Below are positions 4,575 through 5,593 of a stretch of 5,593 bases of DNA, piece after piece. A program made the translations under genes and the position numbers. The notes under the pieces were generated by a model. The model saw only the letters and a list, made by a program, of their open reading frames with translations. It was not told the DNA's origin and ran no database searches. Positions within the stretch are counted from its first letter, which is position 1; every line of letters begins with the position of its first letter. This stretch comes from Kiritimatiellia bacterium (GTDB taxonomy: Bacteria > Verrucomicrobiota > Kiritimatiellia > RFP12 > UBA1067): assembly GCA_017389885.1 (NCBI GenBank), contig JAFPDR010000200.1, positions 1-5,593 on the forward strand. Reading direction: 5' to 3'.

Positions 4575-5426
4575 TCAGCAGTTGCCGGGGAGGACGTGCG
4601 GCAGGATGCGGCGGGCGCGGGAGACGAGGCGGTGGATAGTGGCGACCGGCGTTGGGTCCGCGTCCGCCATCTGGAAGCGCGGGAAGAATCGCGTGACGTG
4701 GAGCGGAATCTCCGGCGAGACGGATGCGATGCGCTCGGCGATGGCGTCGATCGACTCGTCCGAATCGTTGCGCCCCGGTATCACAAGCGTCGTGGCCTCG
4801 ACATGGCATCCCGCGCGATGGAGCATCTCGATCGTGCGGCAGACGGCGGCGAAGCTTCCGCCGACCCAGTCGTAGAACTCCTGCGACGGACCCTTCAAGT
4901 CAATGTTCGCGGCGTCGATGAGCGGGGCGAGCTCCTCGACGACCTCCGCCTCGGCGCAGCCATTTGAGACAAGGACGTTGCACATTCCGCGCCGGCGAAC
5001 CTCAACAGCGCAGTCGCGCACGAACTCCCAGCCGACGAGCGGCTCGTTGTAGGTGTAGGCGAGTCCGATGTTGCCGCGCTCGCGCCTAAGACGCTCCGCA
5101 AGTTCGGCAAGCTCTGCCGGCGTCGTAGCCTGAAACTCCGCGGCACATTCGCCGCGCTGGGATATGGAGTCGTTCTGGCAGAACGGACAGCGCAGGTTGC
5201 ATCCGTAGCTTCCGACGGAGAGGATGCACGAACCCGGACGAAAGAACGCGATCGGCTTCTTCTCTATCGGATCGAGCGCGAGCGAAGTAATGCGTCCGTA
5301 GTTCCCCGCGACTACGCGTCCGCCCTCCGCCCTCCGCGCGCGGCAGAACCCCGTCTCTCCCTCGTTCAGCCGGCAGTGCCGCGGGCAGACGGGACAGACA
5401 ATTGGGCTTGGGTCTTTCTTCTGCAT
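4575..5426 (-). CDS. amrS: AmmeMemoRadiSam system radical SAM enzyme
   Basis: This 283-residue protein belongs to the PflA-like radical SAM enzymes named for co-occurrence with AMMECR1 and Memo proteins. Its substrate is not established, as far as I know. The N-terminus carries the family's cysteine pattern CPVCPRHC...GFC (C11, C14, C18, C28), then DPIEKKP (52-58). The CX3CX2C motif of the SAM-binding iron-sulphur cluster is CNLRCPFC (C76, C80, C83) in SYGCNLRCPFCQN. TYNEP (125-129), NIDLKG and the late VIPGRND are further family-like segments. It is shorter than the roughly 330 residues I recall as usual. The start at 5426 has GGAG (5436-5433), 6 nt upstream; in-frame ATGs at 5432 and 5438 lack such a site but are possible. 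It starts 2 nt after the stop of a short ORF. AmrA and AmrB (Memo) genes are not in the window. A GC palindrome copy encodes residues about 90-97 (QRGECAAE). Confidence 0.88.
   Translation of the reverse strand: MQKKDPSPIVCPVCPRHCRLNEGETGFCRARRAEGGRVVAGNYGRITSLALDPIEKKPIAFFRPGSCILSVGSYGCNLRCPFCQNDSISQRGECAAEFQATTPAELAELAERLRRERGNIGLAYTYNEPLVGWEFVRDCAVEVRRRGMCNVLVSNGCAEAEVVEELAPLIDAANIDLKGPSQEFYDWVGGSFAAVCRTIEMLHRAGCHVEATTLVIPGRNDSDESIDAIAERIASVSPEIPLHVTRFFPRFQMADADPTPVATIHRLVSRARRILPHVLPGNC
5138..5156. repeat. GC palindrome copy inside the amrS coding sequence
   Basis: CCGCGGC (5138-5144), ACATTC, GCCGCG (5151-5156). It agrees with the promoter copy at 170-189 at 18 of 20 positions (counted to 5157) but lacks the adjoining TTTGGTATAAT. 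It lies just after the radical SAM cysteine motif and keeps the frame. Confidence 0.6.
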
Positions 5427-5428
5427 GT

Positions 5429-5533
5429 TCATCTCCATGCCGGCGGCGCACCGTCGGAAATGTACCGGACGGCCTCTGATAGTTCTTCGTCAAAGAGCGG
5501 AAGATACTCAAGCGTGTACTCTTCGCCCAGCAT
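5429..5533 (-). CDS. Short ORF resembling the start of a RelE/ParE toxin (probable remnant)
   Basis: The minus strand encodes 34 residues beginning MLGEEYTLEYLPLFDEELSE and ending GAPPAWR. The ATG at 5533 has a strong Shine-Dalgarno GGGAGG 6 nt upstream. YTLEYLPLFDEELSEAVRYIS resembles the first strand and helix of RelE/ParE mRNA-interferase toxins, which are usually about 90-110 residues. The catalytic C-terminal part is missing, so this would be a truncated, inactive copy whose frame now ends 2 nt before the amrS start. The frame also stays open upstream to the window edge, so the sequence may be the C-terminus of a longer protein. Translation through this ORF could couple to amrS, whose ribosome site lies inside it. 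The family call is tentative. Confidence 0.4.
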   Translation of the reverse strand: MLGEEYTLEYLPLFDEELSEAVRYISDGAPPAWR

Positions 5534-5593
5534 TTGCGACCTCCCGAGCATGTCCAAACACTTGCGCATGCGACAACCGCTCAGAGTGCGAAC

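Noticed and set aside
4546..4809. N-terminal extension of the kinase frame to 4809
   Set aside because: The added 88 residues overlap amrS antiparallel in frame character, are Arg/Pro-rich and would be cut off by the TATAAT promoter located within them.

Overview
The window is GC-rich bacterial chromosome with short spacing between genes, 4-bp ATGA overlaps, and a Ser/Thr kinase paired with an ECF-type sigma factor. This pairing, the membrane-protein family beside it and the repeat-rich intergenic DNA recall the Planctomycetes-Verrucomicrobia-Lentisphaerae-Kiritimatiellae group. That placement is inference; there is no rRNA or marker gene to test it.

Layout from left to right. Positions 1-149 (minus) hold the 5' end of a small membrane protein that runs off the edge. 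Positions 150-304 are a divergent promoter region with two repeat elements. Positions 305-1198 (plus) encode a three-part protein: HEAT-like helical repeats, a CX2C...CX2C zinc module and a PD-(D/E)XK nuclease-like domain. Positions 1199-1596 have no convincing gene and carry two further repeat copies, a perfect hairpin and a strong orphan promoter. A four-gene minus-strand operon then runs from about 4557 down to 1597: kinase, sigma factor and two related polytopic membrane proteins. Upstream of it, also on the minus strand, are a short ORF resembling the start of a RelE/ParE toxin (5533-5429) and the radical SAM enzyme AmrS (5426-4575).

The four operon genes look like one signalling unit. 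The membrane-anchored kinase gene overlaps the sigma factor gene by 4 bp, which suggests that the kinase controls the sigma factor. The two membrane proteins share a Q-x(5)-RP motif near their C-termini, and their genes overlap each other by 4 bp.

Two repeat families stand out. The first is a 20-bp GC palindrome, CCGCGGC-N6-GCCGCGG. At two promoters it lies directly upstream of an extended -10 box (TTTGGTATAAT); a half-site occupies the same place at the kinase promoter, and another copy lies inside the amrS coding sequence. The second is a 25-nt core flanked by 6-bp arms. The arms differ between copies yet always pair with each other, which is a covariation signal. The kinase start codon lies exactly 6 nt after TATAAT, so its mRNA is probably leaderless.
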